Shown: in pieces, positions 55,077 to 63,541 of the stretch
How the letters are laid out: every line of letters starts with the position of its first letter
How positions within the stretch are numbered: position 1 is the first letter of the stretch
Assembly (NCBI RefSeq): GCF_000014045.1
Contig: NC_008209.1
Coordinates: 2,193,001 to 2,257,000 of the forward strand
Length of the DNA: 64,000 nt
Direction: 5' to 3'
DNA from: Roseobacter denitrificans OCh 114
Lineage (GTDB): Bacteria; Pseudomonadota; Alphaproteobacteria; Rhodobacterales; Rhodobacteraceae
Program-made: the position numbers and the translations under genes
The notes under the pieces: model-generated
The model's input: the letters and a program-made list of their open reading frames with translations, nothing else
What the model was told of the DNA's origin: nothing
Databases searched by the model: none

Positions 55077-57350
55077 TCATTCCAACCCCAAGGCAAGGCG
55101 CACGCGCCTGACCATCGCCTCGGCAGGGGATCCCGTTTGCAATGTAAAATCACCGTTCAGGGGATCGGTGAACAAAGGGTCGATGCCGGTGGTTTGCCCG
55201 TCCGCAACATTGAAATTATCGACCACTGTAAACCGCGGATCACCTGCCACATCCACCCTCATGCGCATCTCGCCATCCGGGTTCCACGCGATATTGCCGC
55301 GCAATTCGATTCCCTCCAAGATCGGTTCACCGGCCAGATTGGTGCCGAATGTCGCCCAGTCATCAATGTTGAGATCGCGGTAAAAGCCGTCCGTGTTCGT
55401 GTTGTAAAGCGTGTTTAACCGTGCGCGGATGCGCCGTATGTGACCAATGTCCTGCAAGTCCTTTGAGGGGTGCCGCTGAAAGTGAATACCGATGCGCGAG
55501 AGATGGGCGAGGGTGTTGTTGTCGATATCAATGTCTTCGAACACAAGACCGTCGCCACTGTCGTCGCCGTCTTCTTCACGCGACAGAACAATGCCCGCAC
55601 GACAATGCGTCACCACGTTATCCCTGACGGAGATTCTGCGAATATCGGTTTCACCCGCATCCAGATAAATCCCATAGCGGATGACGCGGTCAATCCGGTT
55701 GCCATGAATCTCGCCATCAACCACGTGATTCTTGAAGTCGATTCCGTATTGGCGACTGTTGTGGACGGTATTGCCGTAAACAAAAACGTGCTGCACGCTA
55801 TTGGCGACGGTGATCGCTTCGCCAACGCCACCCGGTTCGCCGAAGGAGTTCGTGACCGTATCATTGTAATCGGTGACCACATTGGTCTGTGTCACCTCAT
55901 TGTTGCGGATGATGATCTGACGCGTGCGAAAGGGATCATCGGGGGACACGGACAGTTCCGGCCGTTCGCCGCAGGCGAGGATGCCACTGAGGCCGGTGTG
56001 TTGCGTGAAACAATCCTCGACAATATGGTTGCCCGTGATCGTGTTTTCGCCATTGCCCGCGATGAAGATGCCATTGCGCCAGCAGTACTCCACAGTCAGT
56101 CCCCGCAGCACCACGTAGTTTTTGCCCACGATCCGAATGCCATCACGCATGGCATTATTCTGAGGCACACCGGGGCCGCCATAGGTCACATGGCTCAGTA
56201 AATCGCCCCGTATGATGACCTGCCGCTCCGCGCCGGGCAGGGCCGTGATGGTAAGCGGGCTGCCGGGGCTGCCGCTGCCTTGCACCTCGAAGGGATCGTA
56301 GACGCCGGGGAGCAGAAAGACCGTGTCACCGGGCATGGCTCTGGATGTGGCATATTCCGGGCTCTGGTAGGGGTTCGTGGCCGCCCCGGTTCCGAGGCTG
56401 TCACTGCCTGTGGGCGCAACATAGATATCCGCCGAAGGGACATAGGCTTTGCCTGCGCGGCGCAGCTCCCCCGCGCCGACCTCCCAGTTGATCCGTCGAC
56501 CGGCATCCGGACCACGCTGGCGAAGTGATATCACCCCAAAGGTCAGATCGCCGTTGATACGCAAATACGGGTTCAACCCCTCATTACGGCAGGTCAGGAT
56601 CACGTTGTGCACACCGACGCTCCGGGGGAGTTGGCGAAAGCCGAACGGGCCATTGATCGCCGTGAACAGCCCGTTTGAGCCGCCATCTTCTGTGATTTCA
56701 TAAAAAAGAACGTAATCTTCACCAGTGGTCAAAGCGCGCGATGCTGTCGCTATGGCTGCGCCGGATCCGCTGAAGCGGCCTGCCGTGGTGTTGCTGAGCT
56801 CTTCGCCCGACGTGCCCAGGGGCAGATCGACGGTCCATTCCGCCTTGCGGCAGGACGCAAATCCCAAAACGACGTCGCCTTGGGTATGCATGAGCGTCGT
56901 GTCGGTGTCATTTGTTGCTGTCACAAGGCGATTGTGCACCCCCGGCGCGGCGTTGAGGTGCGCAAAGTCAAACGGGCAGCCAGAAGCGGGGAAATAGACA
57001 TGCGCCGAGGGGCCCGCTTCACGAATTTCATAGGATACAAGATAGCGCGCACCAACCTCCAGCGTTTGCGTCAGTTGTGCTGCGACAGTGCTGCCATCCT
57101 CTGAGGGTGCAGAAAGGCTGCTCACCATTTCCGCGAGTTCAGGGCTGGTTGGCGCGTCGCGCAGCAAGGCACTTGTATCACGATCATCAAGGGTCAGTTC
57201 CGATAAGGTCAGATCAACGGGCCCATCCGCGCGCAACCGCGCAAGCCTCAGTCTCAACTGCATTGCAGTCGTGTCAAAGGAAGATGCGACTGACATCTTG
57301 ATCTGAGGGGCCGTCGTGGACTGGCTGACGCCGAGACTAAGTATATTCAT
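55077..57350 (-). CDS. parallel beta-helix protein with two N-terminal repeat domains
   Basis: The 757-residue protein has a right-handed beta-helix (about 315-690) seen from DIYVAPTGSDSLGTG, NPYQSPEYATSRAMPGDTVFL and repeated turns such as GIRIVGKNYVVLRGLTVEY, ITGNHIVEDC and IHGNRIDRV. This fold is found in polysaccharide lyases, epimerases and surface adhesins. Before it lie two similar domains of about 90 residues (near 95-185 and 205-290), each of the form YLVSYEI/YVLFYEI, CPFDF/GPFGF, VHN, GDVVLGFAS/GDLTFGVIS. No signal peptide is seen, so if it is secreted a type I or other route is needed. The function is not known. Confidence 0.7.
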   Translation of the reverse strand: MNILSLGVSQSTTAPQIKMSVASSFDTTAMQLRLRLARLRADGPVDLTLSELTLDDRDTSALLRDAPTSPELAEMVSSLSAPSEDGSTVAAQLTQTLEVGARYLVSYEIREAGPSAHVYFPASGCPFDFAHLNAAPGVHNRLVTATNDTDTTLMHTQGDVVLGFASCRKAEWTVDLPLGTSGEELSNTTAGRFSGSGAAIATASRALTTGEDYVLFYEITEDGGSNGLFTAINGPFGFRQLPRSVGVHNVILTCRNEGLNPYLRINGDLTFGVISLRQRGPDAGRRINWEVGAGELRRAGKAYVPSADIYVAPTGSDSLGTGAATNPYQSPEYATSRAMPGDTVFLLPGVYDPFEVQGSGSPGSPLTITALPGAERQVIIRGDLLSHVTYGGPGVPQNNAMRDGIRIVGKNYVVLRGLTVEYCWRNGIFIAGNGENTITGNHIVEDCFTQHTGLSGILACGERPELSVSPDDPFRTRQIIIRNNEVTQTNVVTDYNDTVTNSFGEPGGVGEAITVANSVQHVFVYGNTVHNSRQYGIDFKNHVVDGEIHGNRIDRVIRYGIYLDAGETDIRRISVRDNVVTHCRAGIVLSREEDGDDSGDGLVFEDIDIDNNTLAHLSRIGIHFQRHPSKDLQDIGHIRRIRARLNTLYNTNTDGFYRDLNIDDWATFGTNLAGEPILEGIELRGNIAWNPDGEMRMRVDVAGDPRFTVVDNFNVADGQTTGIDPLFTDPLNGDFTLQTGSPAEAMVRRVRLALGLE

Positions 57351-57778
57351 GGATTATAAGTCCTAAACATTGCCGTTGTTCTGTTTACAAAGGGTGCCAG
57401 GGCACCGACGGGTCATTCGTGTCGCAGTGGTCGCGCAGGCAAGGCATGCAGAAGGCGCAAGCACGGATGCCGCGCAGCTTTTGTCTGCCCGCAGCATTCT
57501 GTGCACGCCCGGCCACCCCACATGGTCACTTCGATCAGTGCACAGGGTGGCGCACAAAAATTGACTTATTCCGATGTGAGCGCTCTGGGGCCGGACAAAG
57601 CATTAACCCTTGGACTCTGTTGCCTGCCGGTCTCAGGCTTGGACGCGGCAGCGATATCTGGCCTTTGATGCAGGTCACCAATTGATTTATGCGGTTTTCT
57701 GTATCAAGAGGTTATGCATCAAGATGCTGGCACACCCTTAACTGACCATTTGCACAAGACTGATATGACCGCGTTTAT
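57351..57778. other. 428-base gap between the beta-helix and sulfotransferase genes
   Basis: This divergent region should hold promoters for both flanking genes. Short open frames here have no ribosome sites, conserved motifs or coding bias. I found no hairpin, operator or repeat copy. Confidence 0.4.
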
Positions 57779-58654
57779 ATGACATCTGACAAAAAAACAT
57801 TCGTTCTGGGCTTGGGCGCGCAAAAGGCCGGAACAAGCTGGCTGTATCATTATCTGAATGCTGACCCTGCGGCGGACTTTGGTGGATTAAAGGAATATCG
57901 CGTATGGGACGCGCTTGAGCTTCCGGAAATGTCCTATTTCGACGTGCGGCCATCGAAACCCGTTAACCGGCTCGTGGTGGCGTTGACAAGTCGGGTGCGG
58001 GGGCGTGCGTCAAATGCATGGAAATTGAGGGGGCATCTGCAGGATGATCCCGCAAACTATTTCTCCTATTTCAAGGAACGGCTTGCGCAGCCGGGCATTC
58101 GCATGACCGGGGATGTGACGCCCTCCTATTCGGGTCTCTCTGCGCCGACGCTTTGCACTATCCGCGACCAGTTCGCGCAGGCAGGCATTGACGTCAAAGT
58201 GTTCTTCATCATGCGCGATCCGGTGACCAGGGCGATTTCGGCGGCGCGCATGAACCGCCGCAAGCGGGATTGGCGCGAAAGCGTGCCGCCCTTCGGTGAT
58301 TTTGATCGCGCGATATTGCGCTATGCAACGTCCACGCATCACAATCTCATTGCCAATTATGAGCATACCGTGACGCAGGCGCGCAGTGTATTCGGTGCGC
58401 AGAATGTCTACCTCGGTCTCTACGAGACGATGTTTCAGCTTGAGGAGGTCGAGCGTGTGTCCACCTTCATGGGCGCGGCCTACATGCCCGAAAGGGTGAA
58501 GAAGCGGTTTTATGAATCGCGCTCGGAACAGCCGGTGAAAGAAGAAACGAAACATAAGCTGCGTGAATTGTTTGATCCGACCTATCAATTTGCAGCCCGG
58601 GAGTTTCCCGAAACCAAAGAGCTATGGTTTGCGCCGCGTTCCGCACAAACCTAA
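57779..58654 (+). CDS. PAPS-dependent sulfotransferase
   Basis: The 291-residue protein has the 5'-phosphosulfate loop in LGLGAQKAGTSWLYHYL and the 3'-phosphate site in VFFIMRDPVTRAISAARMN, the two motifs of the sulfotransferase family. It would move sulfate from PAPS to a hydroxyl of a glycan, lipid or small molecule in the cytosol. Its gene is divergent from the beta-helix protein gene, which suggests, without proof, that both act on a polysaccharide. The ribosome site before the ATG is weak. Confidence 0.85.
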   Translation: MTSDKKTFVLGLGAQKAGTSWLYHYLNADPAADFGGLKEYRVWDALELPEMSYFDVRPSKPVNRLVVALTSRVRGRASNAWKLRGHLQDDPANYFSYFKERLAQPGIRMTGDVTPSYSGLSAPTLCTIRDQFAQAGIDVKVFFIMRDPVTRAISAARMNRRKRDWRESVPPFGDFDRAILRYATSTHHNLIANYEHTVTQARSVFGAQNVYLGLYETMFQLEEVERVSTFMGAAYMPERVKKRFYESRSEQPVKEETKHKLRELFDPTYQFAAREFPETKELWFAPRSAQT

Positions 58655-58679
58655 TTGAGATGCCGATCAAGACGTGAAA

Positions 58680-58706
58680 GATGCGCTCTGCCGGGCAGGG
58701 CGCATC
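58680..58706. terminator. hairpin between convergent sulfotransferase and glutaredoxin genes
   Basis: An 11-bp stem (GATGCGCTCTG with CAGGGCGCATC, one T-G pair) and a 5-base loop lie in the 69-base space between the convergent stops. It could stop both transcripts; only the minus strand has a short T run (CTTTC) after it. Confidence 0.6.
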
Positions 58707-58723
58707 CTGTGCGTGCAGTGGTT

Positions 58724-58996
58724 TCACGCTGGTTGTTTGATATTGAGCAGCGCGTCGAGGGTGCCTGATGAGTTGAGGGCGGTGAGGTCGCTGTTTCCGC
58801 CGACGTGGAAGTCTGCGATGAAGATTTGCGGCACGGTGGTGCGCCCGCCGGCGCGGGCGATCATTTCGCCGCGCCGCTCCGGGGTGATGTCGATGTCGTG
58901 GTTCACGAAGCGCACGCCTTTGGCGCTCAGCAGGGCGCGGGCGGCTTTGCAATGGGGGCAATAGCCCTTGGTGTAGAGTGTGATTTCAGGGGGCAT
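58724..58996 (-). CDS. grxC: glutaredoxin 3
   Basis: The 90-residue thioredoxin-fold protein has the dithiol active site CPHC in YTKGYCPHCKAARALL, the cis-proline segment TTVPQIF, and the glutathione-binding GGNSDLTAL. It reduces disulfides and mixed glutathione disulfides in the cytosol. It lies 51 bases after the YkgB-family gene on the same strand, with a strong hairpin between them, so it is probably part of the TetR-controlled unit. Confidence 0.93.
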   Translation of the reverse strand: MPPEITLYTKGYCPHCKAARALLSAKGVRFVNHDIDITPERRGEMIARAGGRTTVPQIFIADFHVGGNSDLTALNSSGTLDALLNIKQPA

Positions 58997-59014
58997 GGGG
59001 TGTCTCCGGGTCTG

Positions 59015-59039
59015 CGCCCCCGCCGCATTGGCGGGGGCG
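59015..59039 (-). terminator. intercistronic hairpin between ykgB-type gene and grxC
   Basis: A perfect 10-bp GC stem (CGCCCCCGCC / GGCGGGGGCG) with a 5-base loop lies between the two genes. No T run follows, so it may moderate readthrough or protect mRNA rather than end it. Confidence 0.6.
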
Positions 59040-59047
59040 GTGATGGG

Positions 59048-59548
59048 TCAGCTGCGGGCGATGCGGCGCAGGGCGTCACCGGACAAGAACAGCGCGGCGG
59101 CCAGCAGGACGATGTCTTTGAGCAGGAACTGGCCCGGCACGACCGATAGCGCGGGAAAGCCGCCGAGGCTCGGCTCGGTCACGGGCGCGGTGAACAGGAA
59201 GCTGGCCGTCACAAAGAAGGTCGCCAGCGCGCCCAGGGCCCCCAGCAGCGCCACCTTGGGAAATTTCGCACCCACCACCAGCAGCAGGGCAATCGCGATC
59301 TCGGCGGATCCGATCAGGTTCGACGCCCCCTGCAGCGAAAACACCGAATAGAGCCAGCTGGTCAGCGGGCTGGAGGCGACCAGACCCTCGATGGCGCCCG
59401 CCTCATAGGCGGTGAATTTCATCGCGCCGATCCAGCCCAGCACGATCGCGCTGGAAAAGCGGATCGCATGGGTGCCCGCATTCGCCACGGTGTCGCCCAG
59501 ATCGGCGAGGTTCACGGCGGCGGCGGGGGTTTCTGTGACATGTGTCAT
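59048..59548 (-). CDS. YkgB/RclC-family membrane protein (DUF417)
   Basis: The 166-residue protein has four hydrophobic helices and the DUF417 pattern VLGWIGAMKFTAYEAGAIEGLVASSPL, GASNLIGSAEIAIALLLV and GQFLLKDIVLLAAALFL. In Escherichia coli the relative RclC belongs to a reactive-chlorine response operon. Here it is divergent from a TetR regulator and followed by glutaredoxin, so a response to oxidants or electrophiles is likely. That role is inference. Confidence 0.85.
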   Translation of the reverse strand: MTHVTETPAAAVNLADLGDTVANAGTHAIRFSSAIVLGWIGAMKFTAYEAGAIEGLVASSPLTSWLYSVFSLQGASNLIGSAEIAIALLLVVGAKFPKVALLGALGALATFFVTASFLFTAPVTEPSLGGFPALSVVPGQFLLKDIVLLAAALFLSGDALRRIARS

Positions 59549-59565
59549 GATGTGTTTCCTTTCTT

Positions 59566-59577
59566 GACCGAGTGGTC
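59566..59577. promoter_or_regulatory. TetR-type operator 1
   Basis: GACC-GAGT-GGTC is a palindrome 18 bases before the ykgB-type start. It matches the second site near the TetR gene and resembles the NemR box of E. coli (GACC..GGTC). Confidence 0.65.
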
Positions 59578-59634
59578 TTTATTTGGGTAAAGCTGTGCGG
59601 CGTCAGTGCCGATGACCAACACCTAGAGATTACG

Positions 59635-59646
59635 GACCAATCGGTC
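59635..59646. promoter_or_regulatory. TetR-type operator 2
   Basis: GACC-AATC-GGTC is a palindrome 39 bases before the TetR gene start. The paired sites would let the TetR protein control both divergent genes. Confidence 0.65.
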
Positions 59647-59685
59647 AACAACTATCTGTTCACAGCTTCGCGAGGACAATGACAC

Positions 59686-60282
59686 ATGCAGCAACCCGGA
59701 CGCCCGAGGGAATTTGACCCCGATGAGACCCTGTCGAAAATCATGCATCTGTTCTGGGAACACGGCTATGAGGCGACAGGGCTGAGCGACATCACAAAGG
59801 CCACGGGGCTGGGCAAGGCGAGCCTTTATGCGGCCTTTGGCAACAAGCAGTCGATGTACCTCAAGGCGCTTGCACATTACGACGCCCGGATGGTGGAGGG
59901 GGCGGTGCGCATCCTGCGCGCGCCTGACACGGCCCCGCTGGCGCGGATCGACGGGTTTCTTTCCGCGCCGCTCACCGCCCTGCGCGATCACGCCGACAGC
60001 CGTGGCTGCTTCCTGTGCAACGCCTCGGCGGATCGCGCAGCACTCGATGCACAAACGGCAGCCCTCGTGCGCGCAGGCTATGACCGGATGCGCCACGCCA
60101 TCGCCCATGCGCTGAGCGAGGCACGCCCGGACATGACCCGGGACGCGCGCGCTCAACAGGCGCAACTGATCCTCACGGTCTATTCCGGCCTGCGCATCAT
60201 GGCCCGCGCCGCCACAAACCCCGAAACCCTGCAACAGGCAAAAGACGCCGTCATGATAAACCTCGGAAACAAAACAGAATAA
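59686..60282 (+). CDS. TetR-family repressor
   Basis: The 198-residue protein has an N-terminal TetR helix-turn-helix (ILFWEHGYEATGLSDITKATGLGKASLYAAFGNK region, residues 18-55) and a C-terminal domain with two cysteines in RGCFLCNAS near residue 107. In NemR-like regulators a cysteine senses oxidants or electrophiles; a similar use here is possible. It is divergent from the ykgB-grxC pair, with two GACC-N4-GGTC palindromes between them. Confidence 0.88.
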   Translation: MQQPGRPREFDPDETLSKIMHLFWEHGYEATGLSDITKATGLGKASLYAAFGNKQSMYLKALAHYDARMVEGAVRILRAPDTAPLARIDGFLSAPLTALRDHADSRGCFLCNASADRAALDAQTAALVRAGYDRMRHAIAHALSEARPDMTRDARAQQAQLILTVYSGLRIMARAATNPETLQQAKDAVMINLGNKTE

Positions 60283-60563
60283 CGCGCAAGGGGGTGGGTT
60301 GCTCTGCCCCTGTGTGGTCCCTGCACCCTTCGGTTTCCGTGACTGCATTGAGGCCTGTTGCCGCAGCGGGCAGCCAGCGCACCAGCAGCCACTTCGCGCC
60401 CGGCTGAAAACCGAAGCTCACTTGTATCGCGCCGCGACTGGTCTTAGCGTGACTCTTGGGTCGATTCATTGTGTAATTCTGCGCTGTTAAACCCTTTGAC
60501 CGGCAGCGGCTGCGCAGATGTTTTCGGCCTGTAAAGAACATTCTCAGGATCAAGACATACAAG

Positions 60564-61049
60564 ATGAAATTCCTATACATATCAGCACTGGCTATCGCAG
60601 CCAGCACGGCACCGGCTTGCGCGTCGGAAATCGTGCTTGGCCTCGGGACCAGCGACGTGGGCGACTCCTCATCGGGATCGCCCGCATTTCAATTCGAGTA
60701 CCACAGCAATCCGGTGCGTAGCTACCAGTGGGGCAGCGTCGCGGGCCTTGCACTTCTCCAGCTGGAAGACGATTCAACCATCTATGCAGGCCTTGGGTTG
60801 TCGGGCATATGGAACCTGTCGCCCAATTGGTTTGCCGAGGGCAGTCTTGCCGCCGGGTATTATGATGCAGGCAGCGGCGGCACGGACCTCGGCGGTAACT
60901 TGCAGTTCAGAACCCTGATCGGCCTTGGGTACCGGCTGTCCAGCGGCGCCAGGATATCCTTTGCTGTTGATCATCTTTCGAACGCAGGGATCGAAAGCCA
61001 CAACCCCGGCAGGGAAACCGTCTCCGTCAGATACGGCTTTTCATTCTGA
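60564..61049 (+). CDS. PagL-type lipid A 3-O-deacylase
   Basis: The 161-residue outer-membrane protein has a signal peptide (MKFLYISALAIAASTAPACA), alternating beta-strand pattern and a terminal phenylalanine (RYGFSF). The PagL active-site set is present: His-x-Ser in DHLSNAG followed by HNPGRE with the glutamate, matching the catalytic H-S-E of PagL. It removes the 3-position acyl chain from lipid A and so lowers immune and antibiotic sensitivity in other bacteria. Base pairs 60283-60563 before it hold no gene I can support. Confidence 0.85.
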   Translation: MKFLYISALAIAASTAPACASEIVLGLGTSDVGDSSSGSPAFQFEYHSNPVRSYQWGSVAGLALLQLEDDSTIYAGLGLSGIWNLSPNWFAEGSLAAGYYDAGSGGTDLGGNLQFRTLIGLGYRLSSGARISFAVDHLSNAGIESHNPGRETVSVRYGFSF

Positions 61050-61076
61050 ATTGAAGCAGCAAAAGCGGCGCGCAGG

Positions 61077-62600
61077 CTAACGCATCAGCGCATCGAGTCT
61101 CCGCATGATATCCTGAAAGGTCAGACGCGCCGGCGTCTTGTCCGCGCCAAGACGCACCGCTTGCGCATTATCCATCCTCTGCTTGACGATGCGGGCAAAT
61201 TCTTCACTCAGGTCCGGTCTGTTTTGCAACAGCGCCCGGATGCATTCGATATGTACGCGAATGACCGTGACATCCGTGGCTGCGGCAAATTGCTGAAACG
61301 ACGGGGTGTCGGCAATCATCGAATAAAGCCCGTAGTATTCACCCGGTTTCAACTCGCCAATCATCCTAGATGATGTCCCGCCAGAATTGACACTGGTTTC
61401 GACCACGCCATGCACAATGATATCAAAGGCATGTGACACTTCACCTTCGGCCACGATGGTGGTGCCTGCGTCAAAGACAAGCCGCTCGCTGGACCGCACC
61501 AGCTGTTCAAGCTCTTCATCGGTGAGGAAATTGGCAATATCCAACTTTTTGAGGGTGACAAGGGCGGTCGGTGGTTCAACCTTGATCACATCCGCCCTGC
61601 GGGAGTGCAGTTCGTATGTTTCCGGTGCGATCTGGATCCCGGCATTTTTCAATGCGTAGTGGATTTCCCGAAAGAGCTGCTCGCGCCCGGCAAACATCGA
61701 CAGGAAGTTGGGAAAATGCACCCAGACCGTATAAACATAGGGGATGGTCGTCGCATCTGCCAAGCGGATGGCGGGGCTGGGTTTTTTTAACAGTTTGTCA
61801 CATCGCAGGGCCGCTTCGAGCAACAGCGCCTTGGCCATCGTCGGGTCGACTTCTGCGGGTATCTTGATTTCGTACCACTCCGCATAAGGGTGGTTTGTGC
61901 CATGCATGTTGTTGATGCGCTGTTGAGCAAGGGTGCTGTTGGGTACGACGACAGTCGCATTGTCCCATCCGCGCAACCGCGTTGCCCGCCAGTTTATGTC
62001 GGTAATCTGTCCCTGCGTACCATCCTCAAGTTCGATGTAATCGCCAAGGCGAAAGGGATGCTCCACGCTGAGCGCGATGCCGGAAAACAGATCGCCCAAT
62101 GTCTTTTGCATGGCAAAGGCGATCAATGCCGCGAGGGCACCGGTCGACAGGTAAATGCCCGTGACAGAGTAATCCATGATGTTGAAAAAGGCGATGGCGC
62201 TTGCCAGCAGGAAACCTGCGAAAAGCAGACCGCGCTGCAGCCCGGGCAAATAAGTGGCGTCGTCATTCTTGCGTTTTGACAGCACGAAAAGCTCAACCAA
62301 ACGCGCGCAGCACCACCCCAGAACGATCAACAGAGTAAACAGGGTCAGCGCATTGATGAATGCGCTCAGATCACCAAGCTCCAGCCATTTGTGCGCATTG
62401 TAAGTGAGACGCCCGACCAGCAGGGTCGCAAGAGGCAGAACCACGAGATCGGCCGTCACGGCGAGTTTGGGGTATCTTTCACCCAGTGGAACCTTGCGAA
62501 AGAAGAGCTTCAGCCCGAGCCATGCGATCGTAAGGAGGGCAATACTCAGAGAAATGGCGAAATTGCCGTCCAGCATTTCAAATGAACTCAAGAAATTCAC
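61077..62600 (-). CDS. MscS-type channel with C-terminal cyclic-nucleotide-binding domain
   Basis: The 507-residue protein has four or five helices, then the MscS core: STGALAALIAFAMQKTLGDLFSGIALSVEHPF, LGDYIELEDGTQGQI and NATVVVPNSTLAQQRI. It ends in a CAP/cNMP-binding-like domain (about 370-490: LVFDAGTTIVAEGEVSHAFDIIVHGVVETS, IGELKPGEYYGLYSMI). Channels of this kind (bCNG) are gated by cyclic nucleotide more than by tension. The start is most likely GTG at 62600, with AAGGGA six bases upstream; ATG at 62645 or TTG further up lacks a ribosome site. Confidence 0.87.
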   Translation of the reverse strand: MNFLSSFEMLDGNFAISLSIALLTIAWLGLKLFFRKVPLGERYPKLAVTADLVVLPLATLLVGRLTYNAHKWLELGDLSAFINALTLFTLLIVLGWCCARLVELFVLSKRKNDDATYLPGLQRGLLFAGFLLASAIAFFNIMDYSVTGIYLSTGALAALIAFAMQKTLGDLFSGIALSVEHPFRLGDYIELEDGTQGQITDINWRATRLRGWDNATVVVPNSTLAQQRINNMHGTNHPYAEWYEIKIPAEVDPTMAKALLLEAALRCDKLLKKPSPAIRLADATTIPYVYTVWVHFPNFLSMFAGREQLFREIHYALKNAGIQIAPETYELHSRRADVIKVEPPTALVTLKKLDIANFLTDEELEQLVRSSERLVFDAGTTIVAEGEVSHAFDIIVHGVVETSVNSGGTSSRMIGELKPGEYYGLYSMIADTPSFQQFAAATDVTVIRVHIECIRALLQNRPDLSEEFARIVKQRMDNAQAVRLGADKTPARLTFQDIMRRLDALMR

Positions 62601-62813
62601 GAGCGTTCCCTTACCAAATCTGCCCCGGTCAATGGCGTCTTTCATTGAAACAACGCTGTGCGGCTCTGGATTGATACCGCGGGTCGCCCTGTTGAGCAAA
62701 TGCGCCCTGCGCTGCGCCCCCAAGCTGTGCATCCTTGGCGTCGCGCGCGAAGGCGTCTGTGACAGCTTTGCCGCAGAGGTGTGCCACCCCCCGCGTGATC
62801 GGGACGGCGTAAT

Positions 62814-63305
62814 CTACCCTCTGTGACCCTGAATGAGACGCGTCAGCAATTGACCGAGTTCGGTTTGTTCCTTGTCCGAAAGGGGCTGCAAAACCCGTTC
62901 TGTGACAAGGTGGCCGCGCGCGCGCAACCGTTCGGCCAGCGCGCGTCCTGTATCCGTCAGATTGATCACCCTATAGCGCTTGTCCGCGCGCGAGGTGGCG
63001 ATCGTTACAAGTCCCTTGGACAGCAGGCGCTTGAGCAACCCGTTCAGCGTCGGCATATCCATCGAGGTGCGTCGCGCTAGTTCCTTTTGCGACAGGTCCG
63101 ATGCCTCCCACAGCACGGCCAGAACGGCAAACTGGCTGGTGGTGATTTTGGCCGTTTCGGCGTCATCTGCATAGACCTGCGAAAATTGCTCGATCGCAAT
63201 CTGGCTTGCGACCCGCAGTTGGAACCCGACCTGAGATTGCAGGTGATACCTCTCGGCGCGCAGCCTTCTGTCTTGTGGTTGATCCGACCCGGTTGCGTCA
63301 TCCAT
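62814..63305 (-). CDS. MarR-family transcriptional regulator
   Basis: The 163-residue protein has the MarR winged helix: TTSQFAVLAVLWEASDLSQKELARRTSMDMPTLNGLLKRLLSKGLVTIATSRADKRYRVINLT. Its dimerisation helices lie at both ends. It is downstream of, and on the same strand as, a VanA-type oxygenase gene; MarR proteins often control aromatic-acid genes. The ligand is not known. Confidence 0.88.
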   Translation of the reverse strand: MDDATGSDQPQDRRLRAERYHLQSQVGFQLRVASQIAIEQFSQVYADDAETAKITTSQFAVLAVLWEASDLSQKELARRTSMDMPTLNGLLKRLLSKGLVTIATSRADKRYRVINLTDTGRALAERLRARGHLVTERVLQPLSDKEQTELGQLLTRLIQGHRG

Positions 63306-63541
63306 AGCGGCCCCCTTAAATCTGGAATATGTTTTACGGTGATGCGTTTTTCCCTATGGCAAGCCTGTCAGAACCCTCATTGCTGACACGGCGTTCACCA
63401 AGTTCACTCTGTGGGCCAGTAGGCCAAAAACCGTGTTTCTTCCGTGCGTCCTGTGTCTTTTGCGCAGGGGGTATAGGCAACGCCCTAAAGCGACATCGAG
63501 GTGCAATCACTGCGATTTATACCACACGCCTGCGTATGCCG

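Noticed and set aside
57370..57564. Short plus-strand open frame in the gap after the beta-helix gene
   Set aside because: No ribosome site, no conserved motif, and composition like the surrounding non-coding DNA.
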